Notes under the pieces: model-generated
The model's input: only the letters and a program-made list of their open reading frames with translations
What the model was told of the DNA's origin: nothing
Databases searched by the model: none
Assembly (NCBI RefSeq): GCF_964212655.1
Contig: NZ_OZ156465.1
Span: 4,216,001-4,280,000 of the forward strand
Direction of reading: 5' to 3'
Source: Candidatus Thiodiazotropha sp. LNASS1
GTDB taxonomy: Bacteria; Pseudomonadota; Gammaproteobacteria; Chromatiales; Chromatiaceae
DNA length: 64,000 bases
Position numbers and translations under genes: made by a program
Shown here: positions 37,301 to 45,796 of the stretch, in pieces
How the letters are laid out: every line of letters starts with the position of its first letter
How positions within the stretch are numbered: the stretch's first letter is position 1

Positions 37301-37841
37301 TTAATCCGTTCTCTCCATATCGATGCATATATTGACGAATGAACCCGGCTATCTCCTGCGGATCATTGAGGTTCAGTATCGGCAGGCAGTGCGGAACACC
37401 GGGGATTGCTTCATCGGTTGCGACCGCGATGATATAGGGATCAGTATGACATAAAAGGGGTTTGCCCAGGGCGGGACGGTGCAGCTCTATTTTATAGATC
37501 GCCTCGTTCTTGAATCCCTCCACCAGCACCAGGTCCAGATGGGAGGTATCGAGATAGTCGAGCATCTGCCCCAATCCGGGCTCCGGCAGCTTGGTGTCGG
37601 ACTCCGAAATCAGGGCCATGCGTCCGCGAGCACTCACCAGCATCTGGCTGGCCCCTGCCTTGCGCAGTTCATAACTGTCCTTTCTGGGATGATCTATCTC
37701 GAACAGGTGGCTGGCGTGTTTGGCCACTGCAATACGCAGGCCCTGTCGTTTCAGGATCGGCAGCAGCCGGGTCAGCAGGGTGGTCTTGCCGGTGCCGCTG
37801 AAGGCGCTGAATCCCAATAATGGGATGGGGAAGTCGATCAT
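37260..37841 (-). CDS. mobB: Molybdopterin-guanine dinucleotide biosynthesis adapter MobB
   Basis: The 193-residue P-loop GTPase-like protein (GFSAFSGTGKTTLLTRLLP at the N-terminus) helps MobA attach GMP to molybdopterin. The segment IAVAKHASHLFEIDHPRKDSYELRKAGA is characteristic. It overlaps mobA by four bases and moeA by 41. The unusually long 3' overlap with moeA suggests the moeA start drifted into the mobB end. Confidence 0.93.
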   Translation of the reverse strand: MIDFPIPLLGFSAFSGTGKTTLLTRLLPILKRQGLRIAVAKHASHLFEIDHPRKDSYELRKAGASQMLVSARGRMALISESDTKLPEPGLGQMLDYLDTSHLDLVLVEGFKNEAIYKIELHRPALGKPLLCHTDPYIIAVATDEAIPGVPHCLPILNLNDPQEIAGFIRQYMHRYGENGLNDQPSHRLQRQLC

Positions 37842-38431
37842 GCCGCGCTCCCCTGGAGGTTGTCCCGCTCCTGGAGGGTGTTGACGTTGATGAAGGTGCG
37901 GGGAATATCGGAAAAGTCGGCATGGGCGACCCGGTGCTCTTCATACCAGAGGTCGATCTTGCGATCACCCCGGTCCAGATAGCGCTGCAGGCTGTCGGCC
38001 AATCGCTTGGGAATCAAGGCGTAGACCGGTTGCAGCCGGTCGCCGTCATGGGCCACGGCGATATCCGCACCGGCTAACTGGCGTGCCTCGTAAAGCCGCT
38101 CCACCAGGTCGGGCGGCACCAGTGGCCCATCGCAGGGGAGGGTGAGCATATCCTCGGTCGCTACGGCTTGCATGGCAGCGATAAAGCCGGCCAGAGGGCC
38201 CTGGTAGTCGAGCAATGAGTCGGCGATCACCGGATACCCGAATGCCGCATAACGTTCCTGATTGCGATTGGCATTGATCAGGATGGCCGCCACCTGGGGT
38301 TGTATCGCGGAGATTACATGCTGCACCAGGGGCCTGCCGTTCAGTTCGATCAAACCCTTGTCCTCGCCGCCCATACGCCGGCCACGCCCACCGGCAAGAA
38401 TAACGGCGGTGACCGCGGGTTGCGTACTCAT
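37838..38431 (-). CDS. mobA: Molybdenum cofactor guanylyltransferase MobA
   Basis: The 197-residue nucleotidyltransferase joins GMP to molybdopterin to make the bis-MGD cofactor used by DMSO-reductase-family enzymes. The N-terminal LAGGRGRRMGGEDKGL is the GTP-binding signature, and TLPCDGPLVPPDLVERL contains the metal-binding Asp. It overlaps tupC by four bases. Its presence with mobB fits the bis-MGD enzyme encoded at 63086-64000. Confidence 0.95.
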   Translation of the reverse strand: MSTQPAVTAVILAGGRGRRMGGEDKGLIELNGRPLVQHVISAIQPQVAAILINANRNQERYAAFGYPVIADSLLDYQGPLAGFIAAMQAVATEDMLTLPCDGPLVPPDLVERLYEARQLAGADIAVAHDGDRLQPVYALIPKRLADSLQRYLDRGDRKIDLWYEEHRVAHADFSDIPRTFINVNTLQERDNLQGSAA

Positions 38432-39150
38432 GCGGTACTCCTGAGTGTGATGTCTTTCGGAGATGAGGGTATGGACATCAGTTTACTATCCTCAATCATC
38501 ACCAAGCGTCCTTCATAGAGGTGGAGTTGCCGATCTATCAATGAAGAGAAGTGTAGTGGATCGTGGCTCGCGAGTAACAGGGCAATACCCTGCTCTTTGA
38601 AGGATTTAAGCAGATCCAGGGTACGTTCTCTAGCCTCCTGATCCAGATTGGCTGTCGGTTCGTCCAAAAGCAGAATTCTGGGATTTCTCAACCAGGCCCT
38701 TGCCAGTGAGACCCGTTGCCGTTCGCCCCCCGAAAGTGACTTGGCCGGGGTGTCGGTCAGGTGATGAAGTCCGGCCCAGTCGATGGCATTGTCAATCATC
38801 TCCCTGCGTGAATGTTTGTCCAAACCCGTGGGCAGGGCATAGCCGAGATTGTATCTAACCGAGCCGTCGAACATATAGGGTTGCTGGTGCAGATAGAGAA
38901 CCTGTTTATGCAAATCCTTACGGCAATGACGCCAGGTTCCGGGTGAATCCGAAGCGATGGTTATCTGGCAGCTGTCCGGTTTTTCGAGGCCTGAAAGGAT
39001 GCGCAGCAAGGTGGTTTTGCCGGCGCCGTTACCGCCGCTCAACAGCGTGCACTCTCCCGCATGCAGGGTCAGCTCGATCCCGTTCAGCACCGCTCTTCTG
39101 CCGAAGCGCTTGTCCAATGTGGACACATTGAGTATGACCGACTCGCTCAT
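38428..39150 (-). CDS. tupC: Tungstate ABC transporter ATP-binding protein TupC
   Basis: The 240-residue ATPase has Walker A GGNGAGKTT, the Q-loop (LYLHQQPYMF), the signature LSGGERQR and Walker B ILLLDEPTANLD. It powers tungstate/molybdate import with TupB and TupA. The correct start is the ATG at 39150 (MSESVI), which overlaps the tupB stop (ATGA); the frame stays open for another 140 codons upstream but that part is antisense to nothing and simply reads tupB out of frame. It is followed by mobA with a four-base overlap. Confidence 0.92.
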   Translation of the reverse strand: MSESVILNVSTLDKRFGRRAVLNGIELTLHAGECTLLSGGNGAGKTTLLRILSGLEKPDSCQITIASDSPGTWRHCRKDLHKQVLYLHQQPYMFDGSVRYNLGYALPTGLDKHSRREMIDNAIDWAGLHHLTDTPAKSLSGGERQRVSLARAWLRNPRILLLDEPTANLDQEARERTLDLLKSFKEQGIALLLASHDPLHFSSLIDRQLHLYEGRLVMIEDSKLMSIPSSPKDITLRSTA

Positions 39151-39848
39151 GTTACAGGATGTCCCTTGCCCTGAATGTGTTGCAGCAGGGCGTTGAGTGA
39201 GAATGCCAGGGTCAACAGTACCAGGCCCAGGGCGATTCCCTGGGCAAACTCGCCTTTGCTCGATTCCAGGGCGATGGCGGTGGGTATATTGCGCGTATAG
39301 TGCAGAATGTTGCCACCGAGCATCATCGACGCGCCGACTTCGGCGATGATGCGGCCGAAGGCGGCCAGCAGCGCCGCCATGAGACCGAAGCGCGCTTCGC
39401 GCATGATCGTGATCAGTGCGCGGATCGGTGTGGCGCCCAGTGTGCGGGCCGTCTCCCAGGCGCGAATGTCGGAGGCCTGTAAAGCCGAATGCCCCATCGC
39501 CACCAGAATCGGGAAGGCGAGCGCGATCTGCCCCAGCACCATCGCCGTTTGGGTGAACAGCAGTTTCCATTCCCCCAACGGACCCTGCCTGGAGAGCAGG
39601 ATAAAAAAGGTCAGGCCGACCACCACAGCCGGGACGGAGAGGAATGTGGAGTTGATCGATATCAGCAGCCGTCGCCCGGGAAAGCGTTTATAGGTCAACA
39701 GAAACGCCGCCAGCAGCGCCGGTGGCGTCGCAACCAGGATGGCGATCCCGGAGACGCGAAATGAAATGGCGATAATCTCCCACAACTCCTGGTTACCGCT
39801 GACCAGGAGGTTTAGCGCCGCTACAGTGGTGTCGCCCAGTGATTCCAT
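39147..39848 (-). CDS. tupB: Tungstate ABC transporter permease TupB
   Basis: The 233-residue permease has about six membrane helices and the cytoplasmic coupling loop ARTLGATPIRALITIMREARFGLMAA (the EAA-like motif). Homology is to TupB/WtpB-type tungstate permeases. The start at 39848 overlaps the tupA stop by one base. It forms the TupABC importer with its neighbours. Confidence 0.92.
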   Translation of the reverse strand: MESLGDTTVAALNLLVSGNQELWEIIAISFRVSGIAILVATPPALLAAFLLTYKRFPGRRLLISINSTFLSVPAVVVGLTFFILLSRQGPLGEWKLLFTQTAMVLGQIALAFPILVAMGHSALQASDIRAWETARTLGATPIRALITIMREARFGLMAALLAAFGRIIAEVGASMMLGGNILHYTRNIPTAIALESSKGEFAQGIALGLVLLTLAFSLNALLQHIQGKGHPVT

Positions 39849-40708
39849 CAACGTGGTTGATCGAAAGAAGCGTACTCGCCGGCATCGGCGGATGGGGTAA
39901 AGAGCTGATTTTTACCGATCCGGAAATTGCCGATATGCGCTTGGCCGTCAGGTGATATCAACCATTTGATCAAGGCATTGGCGCCGTCATGGTTGATATC
40001 CGGGTAACGTTTGGGATTGACCGCAATGATGCCGTAGGGATTGAACAACAGGGGATCGCTCTCAAAGACTATCTTCAGCGGCGACTTGGCCTGATAGGCC
40101 AGCCATGTACCCCTGTCGGTCAGGGTATAGGCATCCATTTCCGAAGCGATTTGCAATACTTTGCCCATTCCCTGGCCCACTTCGAGATACCACTCTCCGG
40201 CAGGTTTTATATGGCTCTTTTTCCACAGTCCAAGCTCCTTCTTATGGGTACCTGAATCATCGCCGCGGGAGATGAAGCTTGCCTCATGCCCGGCAATACC
40301 CCTTAGTGCGGTAATGGCATCCTTTGCCTGATTGATGCCGGCAGGGTCATCGGCGGGACCTACCAGAACGAAATCGTTGTACATGACCCCATAGCGTTTG
40401 ACGCCATGACCCTCATTGACAAATTTATCCTCTGCCGCACGAGCATGCACCAGGACCAGATCGACGTCGCCGTCCCTCCCCATGCGTAATGCCTTACCCG
40501 TTCCAACGGCGATCACGTGTACAGGGTAACCAGTTGCTTCGGTGAATGTTGGCAGGATATCTGCAAGCAGACCGGAATTGTCTGTACTGGTTGTGGTCGC
40601 CAATCGAATGGTCTGTTTTTGAACACTTTCCGCAACACTGTTACCGGCAGTTAGCAAAATGGTAACAATGAGAAAGCGTATGCTGGAGCGAAATAGGCGA
40701 TTAAACAT
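39848..40708 (-). CDS. tupA: Tungstate-binding periplasmic protein TupA
   Basis: The 286-residue protein has a signal peptide ending near SVAES and the TupA motif TTTSTDNSGLL, which contacts the oxyanion. RGDDSGTHKKELGLWK and YTLTDRGTWLAY are also typical. TupA is known for very tight and selective tungstate binding, but molybdate cannot be excluded. It is the first gene of the operon and lies about 43 bases behind the sigma-54 promoter. Confidence 0.93.
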   Translation of the reverse strand: MFNRLFRSSIRFLIVTILLTAGNSVAESVQKQTIRLATTTSTDNSGLLADILPTFTEATGYPVHVIAVGTGKALRMGRDGDVDLVLVHARAAEDKFVNEGHGVKRYGVMYNDFVLVGPADDPAGINQAKDAITALRGIAGHEASFISRGDDSGTHKKELGLWKKSHIKPAGEWYLEVGQGMGKVLQIASEMDAYTLTDRGTWLAYQAKSPLKIVFESDPLLFNPYGIIAVNPKRYPDINHDGANALIKWLISPDGQAHIGNFRIGKNQLFTPSADAGEYASFDQPR

Positions 40709-41029
40709 AGGTTATATGCCTCTGGTTGTTGTTCTATCCTATCTATCGTCTGCAAAAGAAGTGCCACAATTAGGCATTGCCGGGCAGCGTCGACAGATGC
40801 AGTAGTCAGTGGATTTCTTTTGTCTACTATGTGAGTGTTACCGGGAATAAAATGAATAAACGGGCGTTCATAGGCCATCGATCATACTTGCATAAAGTGA
40901 TCGTGTACCGATTGTGAGACAAATGGTCGCAAACCGGCGATACAGGGTTTAGTCATTTTGACCCATAATCAACCTGATCGTGTGGCATGGGATTCAGGTA
41001 ATGAGTAGCTTGAAGACTGGAATAACACA
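40709..41029. other. Divergent regulatory region of the tup operon and its two-component system
   Basis: The 321 bases contain the sigma-54 promoter for tupA on the minus strand (see separate entry). An imperfect palindrome TGAGAC-N5-GTCGCA at 40915-40931 is a possible upstream activator site for the divergent NtrC-type regulator, with low certainty. No riboswitch was recognised. Confidence 0.5.
40751..40766 (-). promoter_or_regulatory. Sigma-54 (-24/-12) promoter for tupA
   Basis: On the minus strand the sequence TGGCACTTCTTTTGCA matches the sigma-54 consensus TGGCAC-N5-TTGCA with the GG and GC dinucleotides at the required spacing. The start site would fall near 40740, about 30 bases before the tupA ATG. 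The divergent gene encodes a sigma-54 activator, which makes the assignment stronger. Confidence 0.75.
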
Positions 41030-42442
41030 ATGAATATCAATGCAGAAGAACTTGCGGAGAGGATTGAGGACAAACAGGATGCAATCAAGGACGGCGCCCC
41101 CGTACGCATGGCATCCGTACTCATCGTGGATGACGAGCCGGGAATACGCAGCTTTCTCCAGAAGGGACTGCGCAAGTATTTCGGGCTGGTTGAAACGGCC
41201 GAGGATGTAGCGACCGCCGAGGAGTTGAGGCGACACTGCCATTTCGATCTGATCATTACCGATATCCGGCTTCCGGGACAGACCGGCGGAGTCGAATGGG
41301 TGAAAGAGTTGCGTGCGCAGGGCGGTGTCACCGGTGTGATCTTCATGACCGCCCATGCGGATATGGAGACGGCGATAGCGGCGCTGCGTGCCGGCGCAGA
41401 GGACTTTATCCTCAAACCCTTTCGTATGGAGCAGATGATCGCGGCGGTGGAGCGCTATCTTGAACGGCAAAAGATGCAGCGTGAAAACTTCGTGCTGCGC
41501 CGCCAGGTTGAGCAGATCTACGATAGTGCCGGCATGGTGGGAAAGTGCCATCAGATGCAGTCCCTGTGCGAAGTGATAAAGCGGGTCGCGCCGATGCCTT
41601 CCACGGTGCTTATCGAAGGTGAATCGGGTACCGGCAAAGAGCTTGCAGCCCGGGCGATACATGAAATGAGCAGAAGATCGGGCAGCTTTGTGCCGGTCAA
41701 TTGCGGCGCCATGACTGCGGAGTTGCTCGAAAGTGAACTCTTCGGTCATGTCAAAGGCGCCTTTACGGGTGCCCATCTCTCCCGTGACGGGCTCTTCACC
41801 TACGCCAACGGCGGTACCCTGTTTCTCGATGAGATCGGAGAGATGCCGCTCAGCATGCAGGCCCATCTGCTACGCGCGTTGGAGGAGCGGACCATCCGTC
41901 CTGTCGGTTCCAATCGTGAAGTGCCGGTGGATGTGCGCATTATTGCCGCCAGCAATCGTGATCTTGAACAGGAAGTGCGCAATGGTGAATTCCGGGAAGA
42001 TCTCTACTATCGCTTGAACGTACTCTCACTACGTATACCGGCACTGCGGGAACGTAAAGAGGACATCCCTCTACTGGTGCAGCATTTTGTCGAGATTCTG
42101 TCGGCGGAACTGGGGATAGCGCCACCGCAACTGGGGGAGGGCGAGCTGGTCAGATTGCTGGATTATGATTGGCCAGGCAATGTGCGTGAACTGAAGAATG
42201 TGATCGAGCGGTGTCTGCTGCTCAACAAATCCCCCAGTCTATGCCTGATGGGTTCAGAGGCTGCGGGGAGTCAGGCAACGCCATTCGATCCGAGTAAGAC
42301 CATGCTGCTCGAAGCGATTGAGAAGCAACACATTCTCAAGGTCCTGGATCTGGAGGGCGGTAACAAATCCGCGGCGGCCCGTGTGCTGGGTATCTCGCGC
42401 AAGACGTTGGAGCGGAAGACCCAGGCCTGGGGTGTCAATTAG
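41030..42442 (+). CDS. NtrC-family sigma-54-dependent response regulator
   Basis: The 470-residue protein has an N-terminal receiver (residues 25-150, phospho-acceptor Asp in DLIITDIRLPG), a sigma-54-interacting AAA domain (Walker A EGESGTGKE, sigma-54 loop GAFTGA, Walker B GGTLFLDEIGEMPL) and a C-terminal Fis-type helix-turn-helix (NKSAAARVLGISRKTLERKTQAW). It should activate sigma-54 promoters. The nearest such promoter is that of tupA, read divergently. The next gene is its likely kinase. The stop codon lies at the edge of a 31-bp repeat. Confidence 0.93.
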   Translation: MNINAEELAERIEDKQDAIKDGAPVRMASVLIVDDEPGIRSFLQKGLRKYFGLVETAEDVATAEELRRHCHFDLIITDIRLPGQTGGVEWVKELRAQGGVTGVIFMTAHADMETAIAALRAGAEDFILKPFRMEQMIAAVERYLERQKMQRENFVLRRQVEQIYDSAGMVGKCHQMQSLCEVIKRVAPMPSTVLIEGESGTGKELAARAIHEMSRRSGSFVPVNCGAMTAELLESELFGHVKGAFTGAHLSRDGLFTYANGGTLFLDEIGEMPLSMQAHLLRALEERTIRPVGSNREVPVDVRIIAASNRDLEQEVRNGEFREDLYYRLNVLSLRIPALRERKEDIPLLVQHFVEILSAELGIAPPQLGEGELVRLLDYDWPGNVRELKNVIERCLLLNKSPSLCLMGSEAAGSQATPFDPSKTMLLEAIEKQHILKVLDLEGGNKSAAARVLGISRKTLERKTQAWGVN

Positions 42443-42471
42443 GGCCCTTCGGATGAGTGTCAACAGGCCCT
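42441..42471. repeat. 31-bp palindromic-ended repeat, copy 2
   Basis: AGGGCC-N19-GGCCCT, with most of the same internal bases as copy 1 at 35989-36019. As in copy 1 it starts inside the TAG stop codon of the gene on its left. The start codon of the histidine kinase falls inside the repeat. Confidence 0.65.
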
Positions 42472-44613
42472 AAGCGCTTGAACCAGCCGCTCAGGATCAT
42501 CGAGGCGATACGCGGCAGCTTGCGTTACAAGCTGTTGGTGCTGGTGCTGTTTCCCATTCTGCTGATCATGCCCATTGCGCTGGGGCTGGCCATCTATTGG
42601 GGATCCCAGTTCAGTTACGAACAGCTGTTCATCAAAGTCAACACCGACCTCTCAGTGGCGGAGGACAATTTCCATCGCCTGCAGGAGGACTATCTGAATA
42701 CCCTGGGCCGGCTGGCGGAATCCTATGCCTTCTATACCGCGCTGGAATCGAAGAGCGGGCTGGTCGTCAACGCGCAGCTGTCTGAACTGCAACAGTCGGC
42801 CGGTTTCAGCTACCTGCATCTGCTTGGCGTGGACGGCAAGCGTCTCTTCCTGTCCTATGGCGAAGCCGAGAAACGGGGCCACCCGTCACCTTCGCTACTG
42901 GTGGCGCTGCAGGGCTATCCCCGTGTTGAGATAGAGATCTTCAGTGCGGAGGCGCTGGATGAACAGTCTCCCGGTTTGGCCAAACAGGTTGAGCTGCCGC
43001 TGATCGATACGCCCCGGGCGAGGCCCACAGTGCAGCGTATCGAGGGCCGCGGCATGATGATTCGCGCCCTCTATCCGGTTAAAAACTCCCGTGGGCAGGT
43101 GGTCGCCGTGCTTGATGGCGGGGTGTTGTTGAATGCCAATTTCAAGTTCGTCGACACCATACGCGATCTGGTATATGGCCCGGGCAGCCTGCCCAAGGGG
43201 AGCATCGGGACTGTCACGGTGTTTCTCAACGATGTCAGGATAACAACCAACGTACCGCGAACCCCCAACCAGCGGGCCCTGGGCACCCGGGTGTCCGATG
43301 AGGTGCGTACGCAAGTGCTGGATGATGGTGAAAAATGGATAGACCGCGCCTTTGTCGTCAACGATTGGTATATCTCCGCCTACCAGCCGATTATCGATGT
43401 CAATGGTGAGCGGGTCGGCATGCTCTACGCCGGTTTTCTGGAGTCCCCATCGCGTAATGCGCTGTGGCAGGCATTGGGTGTCTTGATTCTGCTGTTTCTG
43501 GCGCTGATGCTGTTTTCATCGATCCTTTCGATCAGCGGCGCCAAGTCGATCTTCAAACCCCTCGAGATGATGATGGCGGTGGTTCGCGCCACCCGCGAGG
43601 GTTATACCAAACGTATCGGGAAGATCTCATCCATGGACGAGATCGGGGTATTGGCAAACGAGTTCGACCTCCTGCTCGATCTGCTTCAGGAGCGTAATCT
43701 TCAGGTGCAGCAGTGGGCCGATCAGCTGGAAGAGAAGGTGGATGAACGGACTGCGGAATTGAAACTGAAGAATCAGAAACTGGTGACCACGATCCAGATC
43801 CTGCGTGAGACAAGGGCTCAACTGATTGCCGCTGAAAAGCTCGCGGCATTGGGCGAACTGACCGCGGGTGTGGCGCATGAAATCAACAACCCCACGGCAG
43901 TCATGCTGGGGAATCTCGACCTGCTGGTCGAGGAGCTGGGCGACAACGCGACGCCGGTGAAGGGCGAGATCGATCTGATCATCGAGCAGATTTTCCGTAT
44001 CAAGGATATCATCAACAATCTGTTGCAATACGCCCGTCCCGATGAGATCACGGAGACGCCTTCGGTCATCGATGTCAACGAAGTGGTACAACACACACTG
44101 GCGTTGGTTCGCTATCTGCGTAAACAGAAGCAGTTCGAGATACGTATCGATCTGAATGCCTCACGACCGGTCAAGATCAATCCTCACGAGTTGCAGCAGG
44201 TCCTGGTCAACCTGTTCGTCAATGCCGTCCATGCATTGGACAGCAGTGCCGGAATCATCTCCCTGAGTACCGATGACTGGGATGAGAAGGGGGTCGTGAT
44301 CAGGATTGAGGATAACGGCATGGGGATCGAAGAGGAACAGATTGAAATGATATTCAATCCCTTCCATACCAGTAAGCGGGTGGGAGAGGGTACCGGCTTG
44401 GGACTGTCGGTCAGTTATGGATTGATCAAGAAGTATGGCGGCGATATCACTGTCCGTTCGGATCGGGGGCAGGGCTCATTGTTCAGCGTGTGGATTCTGC
44501 AGGAGCCGGATTTGATGGAAGAGGAGACGGCTTTGATGGAGCAGTTTCAGCCGACGGAGCAAACGCCGGATGCAGCCTCGTCGTCAGTCGGTCAAAGCAA
44601 ACAGAGCGCCTGA
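42457..44613 (+). CDS. Cache-domain sensor histidine kinase
   Basis: The 718-residue kinase has an N-terminal membrane helix (about 25-50), a large periplasmic Cache-like domain (about 50-330), a second helix (about 345-365), HAMP, a coiled coil, a HisKA domain with the phospho-accepting His in GVAHEINNPTAVM, and an HATPase domain (NLFVNAVHAL, EDNGMGIEEE, GTGLGLSVSYGLIKKYGG). It is the likely partner of the NtrC-type regulator upstream. The GTG at 42457 is the first credible start but lies inside a 31-bp repeat; a TTG at 42478 is an alternative. The ligand is unknown, possibly an oxyanion because the regulon includes tungstate uptake. Confidence 0.88.
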   Translation: MSTGPKRLNQPLRIIEAIRGSLRYKLLVLVLFPILLIMPIALGLAIYWGSQFSYEQLFIKVNTDLSVAEDNFHRLQEDYLNTLGRLAESYAFYTALESKSGLVVNAQLSELQQSAGFSYLHLLGVDGKRLFLSYGEAEKRGHPSPSLLVALQGYPRVEIEIFSAEALDEQSPGLAKQVELPLIDTPRARPTVQRIEGRGMMIRALYPVKNSRGQVVAVLDGGVLLNANFKFVDTIRDLVYGPGSLPKGSIGTVTVFLNDVRITTNVPRTPNQRALGTRVSDEVRTQVLDDGEKWIDRAFVVNDWYISAYQPIIDVNGERVGMLYAGFLESPSRNALWQALGVLILLFLALMLFSSILSISGAKSIFKPLEMMMAVVRATREGYTKRIGKISSMDEIGVLANEFDLLLDLLQERNLQVQQWADQLEEKVDERTAELKLKNQKLVTTIQILRETRAQLIAAEKLAALGELTAGVAHEINNPTAVMLGNLDLLVEELGDNATPVKGEIDLIIEQIFRIKDIINNLLQYARPDEITETPSVIDVNEVVQHTLALVRYLRKQKQFEIRIDLNASRPVKINPHELQQVLVNLFVNAVHALDSSAGIISLSTDDWDEKGVVIRIEDNGMGIEEEQIEMIFNPFHTSKRVGEGTGLGLSVSYGLIKKYGGDITVRSDRGQGSLFSVWILQEPDLMEEETALMEQFQPTEQTPDAASSSVGQSKQSA

Positions 44614-44670
44614 GCGGACAGGCGAAGGGTGGTATAGTCTCCTTTATCGAATCAGTAATCGCTAAGACAA

Positions 44671-45210
44671 ATGAATAGCCTGGAACTAAGACAACTGATA
44701 AAAACCCTGGCATTTGCCACCCAGAAACATCGTCACCAGCGGCGCAAGGATATCGAGGCGTCACCCTATATCAACCATCCCATCACCCTGGTGGATATTC
44801 TTGTCAATGAGGGAAACATTACCGATCCCGATACCCTGATTGCCGCCTTGCTGCACGACACCATCGAGGATACCGATGCCACGGTTGAGGAGATCGAGGC
44901 CGAATTCGGAAAGGCCATCGCCGATATAGTGATGGAAGTGACGGATGACGAAACACTATCCAAACTGGAGCGCAAGGCACTCCAGATCAAGCATGCGCCC
45001 GCCCTCTCATACAAGGCAAAACTGGTCAAGCTGGCGGACAAGATCGCCAATCTGCGTGATATCGACAGAAGCCCGCCTGCCGGCTGGACACTGCAGCGAA
45101 GTCAGGCCTATTTCGACTGGGCCAAGGAGGTGATCGACGGTTTGAGAGGAACCCACGAAACCCTCGAGGCAATCTTCGACCGGGCCTATGAAAAAAGGCC
45201 AACGGGATAA
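44671..45210 (+). CDS. HD-domain small alarmone hydrolase-like protein
   Basis: The 179-residue protein is a stand-alone HD hydrolase domain like the N-terminus of RelA/SpoT and like MESH1. It contains ATQKHRHQRRKDIEASPYINHPITL, the metal-binding HD in LLHDTIEDT, and LVKLADKIANLRDI. Such small proteins can hydrolyse (p)ppGpp. There is no synthetase or regulatory domain. It starts 57 bases after the kinase stop and may be co-transcribed. Other HD phosphohydrolase substrates are possible. Confidence 0.85.
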   Translation: MNSLELRQLIKTLAFATQKHRHQRRKDIEASPYINHPITLVDILVNEGNITDPDTLIAALLHDTIEDTDATVEEIEAEFGKAIADIVMEVTDDETLSKLERKALQIKHAPALSYKAKLVKLADKIANLRDIDRSPPAGWTLQRSQAYFDWAKEVIDGLRGTHETLEAIFDRAYEKRPTG

Positions 45211-45345
45211 GTCCGCAAATAAACGCCAATGAACGCAAATATCTCTTGTAGATACCATCTCTCCCTTACTCCCACAAGTAGCTATAAAGCGGCTTGTGGG
45301 GAGTAATCTTGCTGGTGCTTGAGTACCCCAAAGCACAGATTCTCG

Positions 45346-45367
45346 TTCCCACGCTCCAGCGTGGGAA
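45346..45367. repeat. 22-bp GTGGGAA-type palindrome
   Basis: TTCCCACGCT-CC-AGCGTGGGAA, with perfect 10-base arms. Related palindromes lie at 46564-46589 and 46625-46646 on the other side of the TIR gene. These are dispersed repeats, perhaps REP-like. Confidence 0.6.
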
Positions 45368-45483
45368 TGCATACAATACGTAAGTCGTAGCAAGTTGCAT
45401 CCCCCATTGCATGATGCCTACTATAGATTTTCTCGCAGGGCACAGCTTACTAACGTTCTGCGTATGCTAGTGGCAAGGCTGAC

Positions 45484-45781
45484 CTAGGGCCTGTTAACAC
45501 TAATCCAATACACCCTGCTGGGGCTGTTTTCGTGCCCAGCAAGGCAGAATGAGCGTGGTGTAGTTATTCTACATGAGCGAATGATAACGCCGCTGGGGGC
45601 GAAAACAGCCCCAGCCCTTCGGGTTGTGCCTGAAAAAGCGCCACTCGGCGTTGCTCGTCGCTCATTTGGAATTACCAAACCTCTCTCCTCGCGCCCCGAA
45701 GGAAGTGCCCTTGGGGTGCGCCTTGATTGGTGCTTTTTCAGGCACAACAGGGCGCATTGGATTAGTGTTAACAGGCCCTAG
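45484..45781. mobile_element. 298-bp MITE-like element with 26-bp terminal inverted repeats
   Basis: Both ends carry the same 26 bases in opposite orientation, beginning CTAGGGCCTGTTAACACTAA; the similarity continues imperfectly for eight more bases. The inside is nested with more inverted repeats: 45517-45540 against 45592-45615 (22 of 24 match) and 45624-45642 against 45729-45747 (18 of 19 match). There is no coding frame. The ends resemble the 31-bp repeats at 35989 and 42441. It is probably a non-autonomous transposable element. It ends 15 bases before the TIR gene. Confidence 0.75.
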
Positions 45782-45796
45782 AAAGGAAACTGAAAA

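Larger units (their letters stand above)
45211..45796. other. Repeat-rich intergenic region
   Basis: The 586 bases hold no gene. They contain an inverted repeat (45346-45367) and a 298-bp terminal-inverted-repeat element (45484-45781), described separately. The ribosome-binding site AGAAAGGAAA of the TIR gene follows directly. Confidence 0.6.

Noticed and set aside
39151..39570. N-terminal extension of tupC
   Set aside because: The frame is open but lies wholly inside tupB; the ATG at 39150 has the ATGA overlap and the normal family length.
40709..41029. Molybdenum-cofactor riboswitch before tupA
   Set aside because: The sequence between the sigma-54 promoter and the start is only about 30 bases, too short for the structure.
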